The notes under the pieces: model-generated
What the model saw: only the letters and a program-made list of their open reading frames with translations
Databases searched by the model: none
Told to the model about the DNA's origin: nothing
Shown here: positions 43,234-55,000 of the stretch, one piece after another
Layout of the letters: each line of letters starts with the position of its first letter
How positions within the stretch are numbered: the stretch's first letter is position 1
Source of the DNA: Leucosporidium creatinivorum
Lineage: Eukaryota > Basidiomycota > Microbotryomycetes > Leucosporidiales > Leucosporidiaceae
Assembly: GCA_001600635.1 (NCBI GenBank)
Contig: BCKL01000035.1
Span: 10,589 to 74,588, forward strand
Direction of reading: 5' to 3'
Length of the DNA stretch: 64,000 bases
Program-made: the position numbers and the translations under genes

Positions 43234-44415
43234 CTACTCGTACTCCGCCCAGACACACTGGATGCCCTTCCGGTTGCATACCCTTTTCAAAGCTGCTCGT
43301 TCGGCCAAGGTTCCATCCGGCTCGATCTCTAACTTCTTGAGGCGCAGCAGCGGCGAGATATCGAGCTCCAGTAGCTTGATCGTGATTTCGTAGCCGTGGA
43401 CGCCCTGCGGTCGTTCGCCAATGATCCCAAGCTCCGAGATTTGGGACGCGAGTGCTTCGAGAGACCTCGGGCTGCTGGTGTTGTAAGTGCGCCGTTTGAG
43501 CGAGAAGCATCGTTCGAGAAGGAGGTCAAGGTGTAGCAGCATTTCGGGGTCATTGATACGGATGTCTAGGACTTCCAGTGCTGAGAAGGAAGAGTGTGAT
43601 GGGCACATCGGCGAGGCGGCTAAAGGTCGAGAGGCTGACATGTTGGTGAACTCCAGTATCGCGTGTCGGGTCTCGCGCTGCAAGAGCTCAGCGATAATCG
43701 AGATGGTATTGAGATCACTCGAAAGTCCCCCGGCTTCGAGGTTTTCAAGTCGGAAGGGAGCTCGGGGAAGGGATTGAGGGTTGGGCATAGGGAGAAAGCC
43801 CACGTCGGAGCTCATGATTAGCTCGCGCAGGTCTAAAGAGGAGATTGAGTTGAGCGAAACAGGGTACAGCACCGAAAGGGCAGGTAGCTCACCCATGAGA
43901 GAGGATTGGTAAAGTGCTTGCGGGGGAAGCCGAGCGATCCTTGCTAGTCCAAGTACCCGCACTCCACGCGCTACCTTCAAGATACGTAGAAGAAGCTTGC
44001 CGTCGAGCGTGAGCCGCTTGCCGGTCCCGACCGTGTACATGTCAAGCGAGGGGGTTTGATAACCTTTGTCGGCGCCGACGAAGGAACGGGCAGCCTCCTC
44101 GGAGCGTATCACCACTGCTTGCCAGAGTAGTTTCTGCGCCTCGTCCCTCTAGTCCCTACAGACGAGCGATGCCGCACAGAGGAGAGCGCGACGTTGACGC
44201 GCGCGTGGCTCGTGGCTGAGGGTTACAGGATCCATGTAGGCAGCGAGATCGAGGATCCAGTACACCAGCTCTGGTGGCAGCTTCCATCCTTTGCTCGGGT
44301 CGATCTCGAGTCTAGCGAATTGAGCGTCGAGCATCGCCTGCTTCTCCTTCTTGAGCTTCCTTCTCGCTGCACCTGAGCGCTTGCCGTGAGCTGTAGGTTG
44401 TTGCTGAGCTTCCAT
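43234..44415 (-). pseudogene. F-box-like family member A, nonsense codon at a conserved Trp
   Basis: Shares its start with members C and D: MEAQQQPTAHGKRSGAARRK from the ATG at 44415, followed by an F-box-like segment (KGWKLPPELVYWILDLAAYM, ALLCAASLVCRD). The next codon is TAG where relatives have TGG: CRD-stop-RDEAQKLLWQ here, against CQLWREEAQKLLWE and CSIWREEAQRLLWS. The frame then continues unbroken to a TAG at 43234, through one GTGAGC...CTTTAG intron after SSLMG and a leucine-rich C-terminal half (SALEVLDIRINDPEMLLHLD, LEALASQISELGIIGE, LRLKKLEIEPDGT). One base separates it from an intact gene, so it may be a recent pseudogene, an allele or a sequencing error. In this family the N-terminus would bind Skp1 and the repeats a target, an inference from the F-box-like fold. 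Confidence 0.65.
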
Positions 44416-44933
44416 CCAGTACGCGAGCGCTTGTTGGAGCTGGGAGCGGCGAGCTGAGGCGAAGCGAGACAAGCAAGATGTCGAAGGAGGACAACAGACG
44501 GGAGAGGGTTCGAGCGAGGTTTGAGAGAGGCGGCAGGAGGCTTAGTGTGGCTTGGTAGGCTACAGGCCAGTGACAAGTCAAGTCACCGTAGGCAGAATCT
44601 CTGTAGCTCTTCATGACCTCACTACAAGCCCTCCAGCTCGCCAGACTCCATCGCCGAGCTTCGCAGTCTTCGCCGAGCCGCGCTGCTCGTCTCCAGTCGC
44701 TCTGCAATTCGCTCAATAGCTATTGCCGGTCGGAGCGCTTCAGTCGGAGGACCGCTTCGAAAGCTACTTCGCACTGCTCATGTCGCTGTAGGGCTCTCAG
44801 CCTCGGCGGAAGGCTCTTCCTCGGCGCCCAGGCGGCTCAACTGGCCGACGCCACGTCGGTCGCGAGCCTTGCTCATACCGAACGGATTAAAGCAAAGCAG
44901 CGTATTCATATTCCAAGCGAGTCGACATCCCTT
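44416..44933. other. Intergenic: shared upstream block of family member A
   Basis: About 520 bp. The part next to the ATG to about 44700 repeats, with small changes, upstream of members C and D, including the stretch at 44649-44660 (CATCGCCGAGCT). No gene seen. Confidence 0.55.
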
Positions 44934-46944
44934 TCAGTAGTGCTCCCACCAATTGCGGCGATATCGCGAGCCGAAACCATAGTACTCCTCTTCCCTCGAA
45001 GGCGGCGGCGAGTCGTAAGAGTCGTGAGATTCGTAAGAGCTGTAGTAGTCCGGGACAGTCATGGGTTCCTGTACGTATGGGGTATCGAAGAGTCAGCTCA
45101 GCGATCCTCATTACGGCCACTTGGCGACAGCACCAACTTGGCTCACCTCGATCTCGGTCACGTCAAGGACGACGCCTCGCTTCGCGCACAAGCGCTGCAG
45201 CGTATTCGAAGAAGATACGCGCCCCTCAGCCACCATCTCCAAACGCTTGAGCTCCGAGAAAGAAGCGACATCCGTCTGCTCGAGAAGCACAACGACTGAG
45301 CCCCATCTGGGCTCCACGCCATACGGTACCGAAGGTGCCGTACTGCTCCGGTTGAAGCTCGTTTGTACCCGCCTGGAGGTAGTGGTGCGGTACAGGTACA
45401 GGGGGGTCTAAAATGTACCGCTGCACCACTGTACCGCGGGATCGAGAGAGCTCGGCGAAGGGTGCTTGGCGGAGGCTCAAAAGTCGTCTACAGGCGACCT
45501 AGTCTGCTTGACTTGCCAGCTTTGGGGCCCGGACAGCTTAGTGGTCTATTCTGCAGACTTCGAGGATCTTGTTGGACGTTTTCATGAGCCATTTTGCTCA
45601 GCCAAAAGCTTTTTGCCTCCCTCGCCGGCTCTTGAATGGAAGCGTTGAACATTCTTACTTCACTACAAGACTCGTTTGCAAAGGAAATGCATTGCAGTGC
45701 ATTAGCGACCGGCAGCTTTTCTCGGTCAACCTTTGAATACAGCTTTTCAAGCCTGCCCAGGCAGCACCGAGCTCGGACCTCGCCCTCTCCGCCCACTTTC
45801 TCGGGGTACAGGTACACTCTGTACCCGTACCCACCTGTACCGGGTACATACGCCTTTGAACCGGTACGGTACGGGTACAGAGGGTCAAAAAGTGTATGTT
45901 CCGTACCGTGTGGAGCCCAGGGGCCCCCATTCGAGATTGGTCGGCTCGGTGATGGTGAGGGTGGTGAGAGGGTGAGGCAGTGCTTCAAAGAGGAAGGCTG
46001 GATGGGTGTCAATCTTCAGCGTCTCCAGGTTGATGGCGCGGCGGAAGAAGGGAAGCAGCGCGATTAGAACGTCCTCGCCGTGAGCTTCGAGGGTGAGTTC
46101 GGTGATGGGATGGTCGCAGTCGGCGAAGGCGATATCGTCGGTGTCGTAGAGCTCGTCTTCCACTTGCAGGTCGAGGGACGCCGATCCTTCGACGCTTTGC
46201 AGGAGGGACGCGAGGAGAGGGAGCGAGACCTCGGTCCAGCTTCGAGGCGAGACGTAGCGGAGGGATTCGAGGGTGAAGGGGAGCGGAACATCATCGCTCG
46301 AGGAAGTCGTGAGTTCCACACTCTGCTGCATAACTAGCGACTTGAGATCTGTTAGGGAGAGGCCGAGACGAGGTCAACTCGGCGCTCGACGACCAGCTGC
46401 AACGTCGCTGCTCACCTTCCAAGGACGCGGCAGAGAAGGCGGTAGGAGGCAGACGAACAATCGATTGGAGTTCTACGGAAACGACGCCACGACACCCAGC
46501 CAGCACCTGCTGTGCGAGACCACCGTCGAGGAGCGAGAGGAGGAAGGGCTGCTCGGCGCCGAGGCGGAGGCTGCTCGTGTGGCGATCCTTGTCGACGCTG
46601 AGAAGGAAGCTCTTCATCTGATCGTTTAAGCACAGCACCACATGCTCCCATAAGAGCGTCTGAGCTTCCTGTCTCCAGACCGAGTTGATGAGGGACGCGC
46701 GACGGAGGAAGGCGAGCCGCTGCCTCGCTTCGTAGGAGAGCTCGTAAGAGCCTTCTTCGACGGGTGCAGCGTGTCGGAGAATGAGGTAGACGACGTCCGA
46801 GGGGAGAGGCGGGCATCTCGTCGACGAAGACATGGAGAACTGCTTCATCTCGCCTCCGAGACGGCAGGTGCCGATGCCGCCTCGGCGAGCTGTACGCCGA
46901 TAGCCTGAACCGCGTCCACTAGTCGAGGAGCCGCGACCGTGCAT
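44934..46944 (-). pseudogene. F-box-like family member B, split by a transposon-like insertion
   Basis: Exon 1 starts at ATG 46944 (MHGRGSSTSGRGSGYRR), with an F-box-like part CPPLPSDVVYLILRHAAPVE, RQRLAFLRRASLINSVWRQE and AQTLLWEHVVLCL. After a GTGAGC...TAACAG intron the second exon is leucine-rich (PLPFTLESLRYVSPRSW, LPLLASLLQSVEGSASLDLQ, HPLTTLTITEPTNLEWG). There it is interrupted by the element at 45307-45924. Beyond the element the gene resumes in the same reading frame (SVVVLLEQTDVASFSELKRL, TLQRLCAKRGVVLDVTEIE). Removing one CCCCAT copy and the element gives a smooth LEWG-SVVV join that aligns with member D. A last exon (EPMTVPDYYSSYESHDSYDS) ends at a TGA at 44936-44934. With the insertion the frame stops soon after LEWG. 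It lacks the MEAQQQ start of its relatives. Confidence 0.7.
45307..45924. mobile_element. 618-bp MITE-like DNA element with inverted ends in member B
   Basis: The left end CTGGGCTCCAC (45307-45317) is the exact reverse complement of GTGGAGCCCAG (45910-45920), followed by GGGC. Both sides are flanked by a direct CCCCAT (45301-45306 and 45925-45930), a target-site duplication. Further inward the ends remain similar (ATACGGTACCGAA against the complement of TTCCGTACCGTGT). Inside both ends are several GGTAC-rich, self-complementary stretches (for example around 45350-45435 and 45805-45890), typical of subterminal repeats where a transposase binds. No transposase is encoded, so it is non-autonomous. 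The perfect ends suggest a fairly young insertion. The superfamily is not clear from a 6-bp duplication alone. Confidence 0.8.
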
Positions 46945-47410
46945 GGTGGAGTTGACAGAGGCGAGAAGCGAGGTGAGAAGAAGAGCGAGCGTGTGGGAGG
47001 AGGGCAAAAGGCGCGAGCTCGAGCGAGAAGGTGGTCGAGCGGCTGAGCAATGAAGGGGGGCTGCAGAGGGTAGCATGGTGGACGCGAGGCTGGACACAAA
47101 CTGAAGGAATACTGTGGTCCTTCGCGGCGTGCTCTCGGGGCTTAGAGAAACCCTTACAGCTTGAGCTCGGCGCTCGACTTGCCATCGCCGAGCTTCGCAA
47201 GTTTCGCCGAGACTGGTCGAGTCGCTTTGCTTGGCCTAAAGCCGCAACGTCGTGCATCGGACCACACTCCAGCCAAACCGCTAGGGAGGCGTGTAGCTCT
47301 CGGGTCGACGAGCGGCCGGGGAAGCACCGCTCTTCTCAATCTCTAGCTCGCCGAGGCGCTTTCAGCGTCCAAATCTCGGTACATATCAGACTACGCCAAC
47401 GACTCAGAAG
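46945..47410. promoter_or_regulatory. Upstream region of family member B
   Basis: About 465 bp. CATCGCCGAGCTTCGCAA is present at 47183-47200, as in the upstream blocks of the other members. No gene seen. Confidence 0.35.
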
Positions 47411-48631
47411 CTAGTAGCAAGCACGCTCCGCCTTCGACTCTGCTGATTCCCGTGTTTCCCAGATCACCGCGATACCTCGCGCCTTACACTCGGCTGCTAC
47501 GGCCTTGCGCCCCGTCGCCGAGCCCGTCGGCTCGAGCTCCAACACCTGAAGCTTCGACAACGACCATAATTCGTGCCTAAGTAGGTCGAGCTCGTCATCG
47601 AAGGTGTACTCCTGGTCGTCGACGCCGTGCACGCCGAGCTCAGCAATTTGAGAGCCGAGCGCTTCATAGGTGTCGAGCCAGACGGAGTTTGTGCGCAGTC
47701 GTCGAAGCGAAGTGCACCGCTTGAGGATGGGTAGCAGGTAGCTGGTCGGTATCTCGTCTCCGATGGAGATTTCGAGCTGTGTCAAAGCGGGAAAGGGCGG
47801 CGCCGAACGGAAAGCGACGACGGGCCTGTGTCCACCGCGTCGGGATTGTTGATAGCCTGTATCGGGGTCGGGGAGCTGCAGCATCGCGAAGGTCGCTGAC
47901 TGGAGAAGGGCAAGAAGGAGGGGGACGAGGATGGTTGGTTTCCAGAGCTGGTCGAGGCCGAGTTCGTCGAGACGAAAGGGAGGGAGCGGAGCGACAGACA
48001 GGTCGGAGAAGGCGGTGAATTGCACGGTGGGAGTGACATAGAGCTTGGTTGTATCTGCATGCGTCGCAGGTCAGTCAGCGAGGCTCTCAGTGACCGCAAA
48101 GTACTCACCGGCGAGCGAGGAGCAAAACAACGCCTCTGGGCGCAGGCCGGCAATGCCTCCGAGCCAGAGTGCTCGAACACCGTGCGAAGCTTCAATCACC
48201 TGTTCCACAAGCTTTCCGTCCAGTCCTCGAATCCTCGGAGCGCCTGCAGCCGGCGAAAAGTCCAGCTTGCGAGTTTCGTATCCTTTGTCGGCGCTGAGCA
48301 AGAAGGGCTTTGCGCCGCTGTTCGAGTGGATGGCTACGACCTCCCAGAGCAGCTTCTGCGCTTCTTCACGCCACAGCTGACAGACAAGCGAGGCCGAACG
48401 AAGGAAAGCGCAGCGCTGCAGAGGTGGAGGGTCGTAGCCGTGTGCGCAGCTCGGTGTAAAGGAGGCGAGGTCAAGGATCGTGTAGACGAGTTCCGCAGGA
48501 AGCTTGGGTCCGATATCGTCCAGCGCGATGCGAGCGAGCTGCTGCTCAAGCGCCTGCTTCTCCTTCTTGAGCTTCCTCCTCGCTGCACCAGAGCGCTTGC
48601 CGTGAGCTGTAGGTTGTTGCTGAGCTTCCAT
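47411..48631 (-). CDS. F-box-like/leucine-rich family member C, intact
   Basis: ATG at 48631 gives the family start MEAQQQPTAHGKRSGAARRK, then an F-box-like segment (GPKLPAELVYTILDLASF, CAFLRSASLVCQLWREEAQK, LLWEVVAIHSN). Next is a stretch likely to begin the repeats (LVEQVIEASHGVRALWLGGI, GLRPEALFCSSLAG). A GTGAGT...ATGCAG intron leads into the leucine-rich part: PFRLDELGLDQLWKPTILVP, FPALTQLEISIGDEIPTSYL, LPILKRCTSLRRLR, ALGSQIAELGVHGVD and LWSLSKLQVLELEPTG. It ends KAERACY at 47411. About 385 residues, two exons. Basic N-terminus. F-box-like proteins of this kind usually recruit substrates to SCF ubiquitin ligases, an inference; the F-box match is by pattern (LP-E-L/V, then SLVC, WR). Confidence 0.7.
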
Positions 48632-48900
48632 CCTGTACGCGAGTACTTGTTGGAGGTGGGAGCGGCGAGCTGAGGCGAAGCGAGACAAGAAAGATGAGGG
48701 AGGACAACAGACGAGGGAGGGCTGAGGGAGGCGAGAGAAGGTGTGAGGGTGTAGGTTGGTAGGCTGCAGGCAAGCGACAAGTCAAGTGACCGTAGGCAGA
48801 CACTCTGCAGCTCTTCACTACCTCGCTGCAAGCCCTTCTGTCGCCAGACTCCATCGCCGAGCTCCGCAGCCGACGCCGAGCCGCGCGGTCTCGCTTGCTT
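48545..48900. repeat. Shared 5' block of the F-box-like family (copy C)
   Basis: About 350 bp covering the first 25-30 codons and the upstream region, with clear matches at 44340-44700 (copy A) and 58755-59125 (copy D). All contain CCAGACTCCATCGCCGAGCT, a CTCTG(C/T)AG(C/T)(T/C)CTTCA stretch and the GGTTGTTGCTGAGCTTCCAT coding start on plus. Confidence 0.7.
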
Positions 48901-49034
48901 CGCAACAAGCCATGGCAGCAGGCGAATGTGCATACTGTACACATGTAATCGAGATACTCCATTCAGAGTGACAGGTCGAGACAGTAATCGTATTTGGACT
49001 GGTTCTACATAAAGCCGCCGTGCTCGGCGATGAT
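48901..49034. other. Intergenic tail of copy C upstream region
   Basis: Short gap up to the 3' end of the MFS gene; no feature seen. Together with 48632-48900 it forms the 400-bp spacer. Confidence 0.5.
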
Positions 49035-51562
49035 CTAATAAGAGGACCTTCCCTTCGTCTCGATGGGCAACCACACGAGGAAAAACGCGCTTAGCCATAT
49101 CCCCCCACATGCAAGCCAGAGGACACCGTTCGAGTTTCCGTCGATGTAGGGACGAGCAGCGATGGGGGCGACGATGCCGGCGAGACGTCCGAAAGTGCTG
49201 CAAAGTCCTGCGGCCGACTGAGAGCGAGATGAAGGTCAGCGCTGATCTGAGGGACTAGAAGGTATAACGTACACCACGGATGGGTGCAGGGAAGACCTCG
49301 GGCGTGAAGCCGTAGAGGCAGGCGTTGAAGAAGCTCTGAGCACTGCGAGTTCGGCAAAGGGTCAGCTTGAGCTAAGCCGGTCTGTAGTGCTCCACGACCT
49401 ACATGTACTCGAGAGCGTTGAGACCAACACTAGCCTTGAGCGTGTCGACCTGAGTGTACATGGCCATCGCAACGCCCTGCACGAGGGCGCCGAAGACGAG
49501 GGTCCACTTGCGACCGACGCCTCGGATCTCGACAAAACCGGCGGCGGCAAAGACACCAAGGACACCAGGGAGGTAGACGTAGACGCTGTAGCGAATTACG
49601 TTAGCGACTTGCTCCGAAGCTCCAGAAACGAAGCACTCACTATTGGCGGTAGGTCTCGGTGACAGACTGGCCGGAAGCCTCACCTCGACGAGCAAGGATG
49701 ATGGGCAGGAAGCTACCAGCAAGGTTGAAGGACCAGAAGTCTCCCATGTAGACGATCCAGAGGAGAACGGTAGTGATACCAAGGCGCCTGGACGGAGAAG
49801 ACGAGTCAGTGTTGAGCACGGCTCAATTTCGCTCGGCGAACTCACTTGGTGCGGAAGAGCCCCTTGAGGTGACGGAAGCGGGCAAAGGACTGCTTTAAAA
49901 CGCTCATAGCGGTATGCGAGGATCCCATGTTGGCGATCTGAGTCTGAGGGAACTCGGCGTCGAGCGCCTGGAATTCGGCGAGGCTGAGCTCGGGAGTGGG
50001 CTGACGGTTGAACTTGGCGATCTTGTGGACGACCTCGACGGCCTCAGCATCGCGACCGCGAGCGAGGAGAAACTTGGGCGACTCGAGGAAGGTGAAGAGG
50101 ATGAAGCGAGTGAAGAAGATGATGAGGGTGATGGCTCCGCAGACTGAGGGAGAGCGCCGAGAGATGTCAGCGAGCGGCTTGTCAAACGAAGAAGCATCAA
50201 ACTCACCGACGAGAAGGTAGCGCCATCCTGCGTTGCTACTACGAGTGCAGCAGGCCTCGCCTGCAGCAGCAAGTCCACAGGAAGGGAGGTCGGTAGCGCA
50301 ACGATACTTGGGAACGAGTCCGAAGGCGATAGCGCAGTTGAGGACGACTCCAACCGGCTGCCACATGGAGAGGAGCGGGAGAAGCCACCGGCGGTTCTGG
50401 GGGAGGAACTCGATGACCTTTGGTGAAGCGAGTCAGCATCGAGGCTCATCGACCGAGCCGAGCAGGGCAAGCTTACGATCGAGGCATCAATGGGGATGTT
50501 GCTGTAGGGAGGCGATGGGTCAGCTGCGATTCCTCGCGCTACGACCAGAAGACTCACCCTCCGAGTCCGAAGCCGCACATGGCGGTGAGGAAGCAGATGG
50601 CGCCGTAGTTGGAGGGGGCGGCGACGAGCATGCCGAAAATGCTAGTGATGAGGCAAGTGAGGTTGAAGGCCCACTTCCTGCCAATGATGTCGGCCAGGAG
50701 TCCCCAGGTGAAGGCGCCGACGGTGAGTCCTGCCGAAAAGGCCGTGAAGATGTCTGCGAGTGAGAAGCAAGTCAGGTCGGCGCTTGAAGCCTCGTGGCAG
50801 GTCAACGCACTGGTTTGATCTCCGCCGGTGATGTTTAGCTCCTGGTACACTGCGGGCAGAGATCTCGAGGTCAGCTTCGCTGTTGGTGCAGAACGGGGCG
50901 CCGAGCTGTGAGCTCGACGACCGAGCAGCGACTGCTGAGTTGTAAATGAGCATAGCGACCTACGAGGGGTAGCGACTGTAGGTAGAGGTGAATAGAGTCA
51001 GCTTGGTGTCTCTAGGATAGCTTAAGTCTCGGCAGGGGAGCCTGAGAGAGCAAAAGCTCGGCGACGACCTCGGACCGCCGAGCTCGCTCCAGGATCGATG
51101 GAGGGGAAAGGGAGCTTACTGAGGCCAAATGCTTGGGCCCAGAGGAGGTCCAAGAGGTATCCGAAACCACAGAGCAGCCAGATGCACTTCTGGTAGCGCC
51201 CGAGACCCATCAAGTCGAACTCGCGGTTGATGAGCAAAGACTTGCGGTCGTATAGCCTGCAGTAGAGCGAGAGAGCAGGGTCAGTAGGTTGTACAATCTA
51301 TGCAGCCCTGCATCCCACTCCGTTGGCGCTGTAGCGGCCTGAAACTGCCGGATTGCTCGGCGGCGCCAAATCGGCCGGCTCGACCGAGGACAAGGCGAGC
51401 TGCAACTACACGGAAGCAGGACACTCACGTCAGGGCTCCACCATATAGAGAATTCTCCTCCATCTCGGCGACGTCGCCCTTGTTGTCCTTGAGACGCTCT
51501 CCAGAGTTAGCGGGGCTGGGAGTCTCGGCGGCGGCATTGCGCTTGCGACCGAAGAGGGGCAT
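49035..51562 (-). CDS. MFS transporter, SV2/sugar-porter-like
   Basis: A 12-span major facilitator in about 14 exons. Seen: a polar N-terminus (MPLFGRKRNAAAETPS), IWLLCGFGYLLDLLWAQAFG (first helix with Asp), GAFTWGLLADIIGRKWAFNL (the MFS motif G-x-L-x-D-x-x-G-R-K between helices 2 and 3), NIPIDASIVIEFLPQNRRWL, FESPKFLLARGRDAEAVEVV-like (PESPRFL motif of the sugar-porter/SV2 type), a central loop, LLWIVYMGDFWSFNL, VEIRGVGRKWTLVFGALV, FFNACLYGFTPEVFPAPIRG (PTxxR-like) and the end LPIETKGRSSY. The stop is TAG at 49037-49035. Start ATG 51562. The pattern fits the fungal group of SV2-like carriers of uncertain substrate; sugar, niacin-type acids or phosphate cannot be told apart here. The C-terminal ETKGRSSY resembles the PETKG ending of sugar porters. 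Confidence 0.85.
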
Positions 51563-52028
51563 GCTGTCGAGTTCGTGCGCTTCGAGTCGCGTGTAGCTGT
51601 AGGAAGACGTGACAATTCGAACAGAAGACGAAGGAGGAAGAAGAGGGAGAGAGAAAGAAAGTATTTAGTTGGATCGCAAAGCGAGCAACCGAGACGGGAG
51701 TCTGGCGATCCTGGAAGGAGGTAACGCATGGGACTCGCTTCATTTCGCTCATGCTGCCCGACGTTCCCGTTGGCAGGTCGCTGACTTCCCCCGCCGAACT
51801 TTGACATCTGGTCGATTTTCGGAGCTCTCGATCCCTCAAACAGGTCGGCGCTCCACAGTGACCGCATCGGCGAGAGGCTGCCTGCTTGGTTGGTTGGCTC
51901 TCACCCCCTTGTCCCGACGACTTGGAAGCCCTTGGCGATGATGAGTCGAACGAAGTATGTATCACATCATATCGAGACCGTCCTCGGCGCTACAGCATCC
52001 CATCTCCCACTCGATCTCTCCCTACCGC
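51563..52028. other. Intergenic, no gene seen
   Basis: About 465 bp upstream of the MFS gene and downstream of the multi-dsRBD gene. No coding exon seen; it must include the MFS promoter. Confidence 0.5.
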
Positions 52029-55000
52029 TCACTTCCTCTTCGCTACCTCGGCCGTCAGATGCTTCAAGACTCGACCGGCAAGCTTCTCCGTTCCTTCCTC
52101 GACACTCTTCGGCCTCGGAAGCTCAAACTTGAGCTCGCCGACGATGCACCAGACTCGAATGCCAGTCGTTGAAGTCGAGCCATCGCCAGAGGTAGTCGTG
52201 AGGCTGGCTTCGGAGTCGAATTCGGGAGGAGGGTAGTCGTGGGCGATGCAGTAGTCTGTTCAAGGAGTCGAGATAAAAAGACGAGGATACGTTGAAGGGA
52301 GGGGAAGGAGGTGTCAAGTCAGCGCCGAGCGAGGGTTCGAGCAATGGGAGCGAGCGGATGAGACGGATGAAGCTCACCCTTGAGCGTCGACATGGCCTTG
52401 GAATCACCCTCCTTCTTCGAAGCGTGCTGCTGGAAGGGAGCTCGGGGAGGCTGAGACGGAGCCAACTTGGCCGCCTCAGTCTGCGCCGAAGGTCCCTGCC
52501 CGTTCTGCAACGCTGCTCCTCCGCTGCCACTCGCCATCGACTGCTCAGAAGGAGCGACACCTGCACCGGGCAGGCCGAAGCTCTGCGCCGATCCGAGGCT
52601 GGCTCCTTCTCCAGGCTGATCGACCTGCGCCTGCACGGCGTGCCCGCTCGAGCTCGACGCCGAAGCCTTCTCAGCTGTCGACGTCGACTCGGGGGCCTTG
52701 GTACCGGCGCCTCCCCACTCGCTCGCCGCGACCGCCTTCATTTGCTCCACCGCCTTGCCTTCACTGATGGCGAGAGCGGCTGCAGCTTCCTTGGCGTCGC
52801 GCTTATTGGTGTAGACGCAGGGAGTGGTGTACGAGATGACGTGGGAAGGGGAGAGGGTGATGCGAACGGAACCGGCGAAGCGACCGGCTGTTGAGGTGAA
52901 AGAGGTTAGCGACGGGCGGGCAGGAAGGGCCAACAGCGAATCGACAGTGAGGAAAGTGAGAGAGCAAGACTTACATCCATCGGCGGGCGTGACATCGAAC
53001 ACCGGCTTCCTGCTCAGCTGACCGTCGAAGAGCACCTCGTACGTCTGGTAGAGCGAGACCATGAGGCTCGAGTTGGCCTTCTTGCCCTCGCCATCGTCGC
53101 GAGCAGGCTGCGCCTTAGGCTTGACGTCGGCGGCGCTCGATCCTTTGTTGGTCGCAGGTCGAGCCTTCTCCTGCTTTCCAGCACCTCGCTGCTGGGCGAA
53201 ACCGCCGGCTTGAGGTCCGACCGACGGCGAGCCTTGAGGCGGGAGAGGTTGACGACCGTTGGCTCGAGGCTGCTGCTGCTGTTGCTGGAAGGCGGATCGC
53301 GGCTGTTGATGCGGAGGAGGTTGACGAGGGACCGGTCCTGAACCGAAACCTGGTCCTCCCGCTCCTGCACCGACGAACTTGGGCACCTCCCTCCTCACGA
53401 CCTCGAGCACTCCATCCATCACGGCGATCCTCGCGACGGCTTCCTGCGCATCGGCGCGCGTGTGGAAGTCGTAGTCGACCCAGAAGGCCTTGGTGTTGGC
53501 ATCGTTGGGCGCGAGCGAGAGGCGAACGACGGCGCCGAAGAGTCCAGCTGGAGGAGAGCGAAAGATCAGCGACTGTCGACGAACAAACATACAGGCCACT
53601 CACTCCTCGGATCCTGCCTGACGTCGTAGCTCGATAGAGGCGCACCGGGTCCCATCCAATCTCGGCAGAAGTCGTCGAGGTAGCCGACCATGTCCTGACC
53701 TTGCGCGGGAGACGTTCCAGGCGGCGGCGCGAAGGGGCCGAAAAGGTGGACGTTGTGCTGAGGCTGCCCGCGGGAGAGCTGCTGTTGCCGGTTGAAGTAG
53801 GGCGAAGGATGAGGAGACTGGGGAGCGTAAGGTGTGGGACCATAGCCATTGCCGAAGCCGCCCGACTGTCCGCCGAATCGACCCTGAGGTTGTCCGCCGA
53901 AGCCCCCTCTGCCTGCTCCATTGGCTCCACCGCGCATGGCTCCCTTTCCATTGATCGCTCTTCGAACGCCGTTCTTGCCGCCTCGTGCAGCAGCTGCTCC
54001 GCCATTGGCAAAGCTCTTGGGTTGGATGAGGTCGAGGACGCGATCGGCGAAAGCGAGATGGACGACGGCTTCCTTCGCGGCCTTCTTGGTAAGATGCTCG
54101 GTCGCTGTCGAGTACTTGCGAACGCCGAGGAGGGTCGAGGGCATGATGGTGAGGCGACATCCGTGCTTGCCGGCTGTAGGGAGGGAGCACATTGTCAGCG
54201 AACGTCGAAAGCAAGCGACCTAGTGAGCACTCACTCTCGGTATCGACCTCGTACTCGAAACTCATAGGCGCAGTGGTATTGGTCCACTGTTGGAAGCAGA
54301 GGTTGAGGTAGGCGGGGCCACTGAAAGAGAGGCAAGGGGGGTGGAGCGAGAGGCATGTGAGCTTCTTCGTTATGTACGCCCCTCTTCGCAATCAGACTCA
54401 CTTGCTCAGGTTCTTGAGGTCCTCGTATTTGACGCTTCCCGCCGCCGGCAAGGAATTCTCGGCCTTCTTCTCGAGCTTCCTTTCGGCCTTCGCCTGCTGC
54501 CCTCCCAAACCTGCCTTCGCTCCCCACTGCTTCTTCGCTCGCTGCATCTCGGCGACCGCTCCACCCTTGAGTGCCGCAGCAGCGGCAGCCATACGAGCGT
54601 GTTGACGAGTGAGGAAAGTAGGCGGGACGGGGAAGGAGAGGAAACCGGTTTGAGCGGAGGGGGCGGAGGGGGCGAGGTTGGCGGCGGTAGGCGGATGGAG
54701 AGTGATGGTGAGAGTGACGCCGTGGAGTTGGACTGGCTCGGTCGAAGAGGCGGAGGGGGTAATGCCGACTGTAGAGAGCGAGAGCGAGGTCAATTAATCG
54801 CGAGGCGAGAGCCGAGTCAATCGAAGCCGACTGACCATCCACCTTCTCTTGCTTCTTAGGGTCGGGCGCTTCGTTGACGCTCGAGAACTTCCATCCCAGC
54901 GCCTTGACGTTGCCGAAACACTCGGTGCACTCCTTGTTGAGCACGGCGATCGCATCTCGGCCTTCGACGCCCTGCTCTTTGCCGCTCGCATCGCCAGATT

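Noticed and set aside
14190-44175. Two in-frame TAG codons suggesting that TAG is read as an amino acid
   Set aside because: TAG is the natural end of RFC5 (40539), NCS6 (19999), UBC8 (35282) and the MFS gene (49035), exactly where their families end, so the code is standard.
45307-45924. The insertion in member B as a long intron
   Set aside because: Its ends are CTGGG...CCCAG and not GT-AG, and inverted repeats plus a target duplication explain it better.
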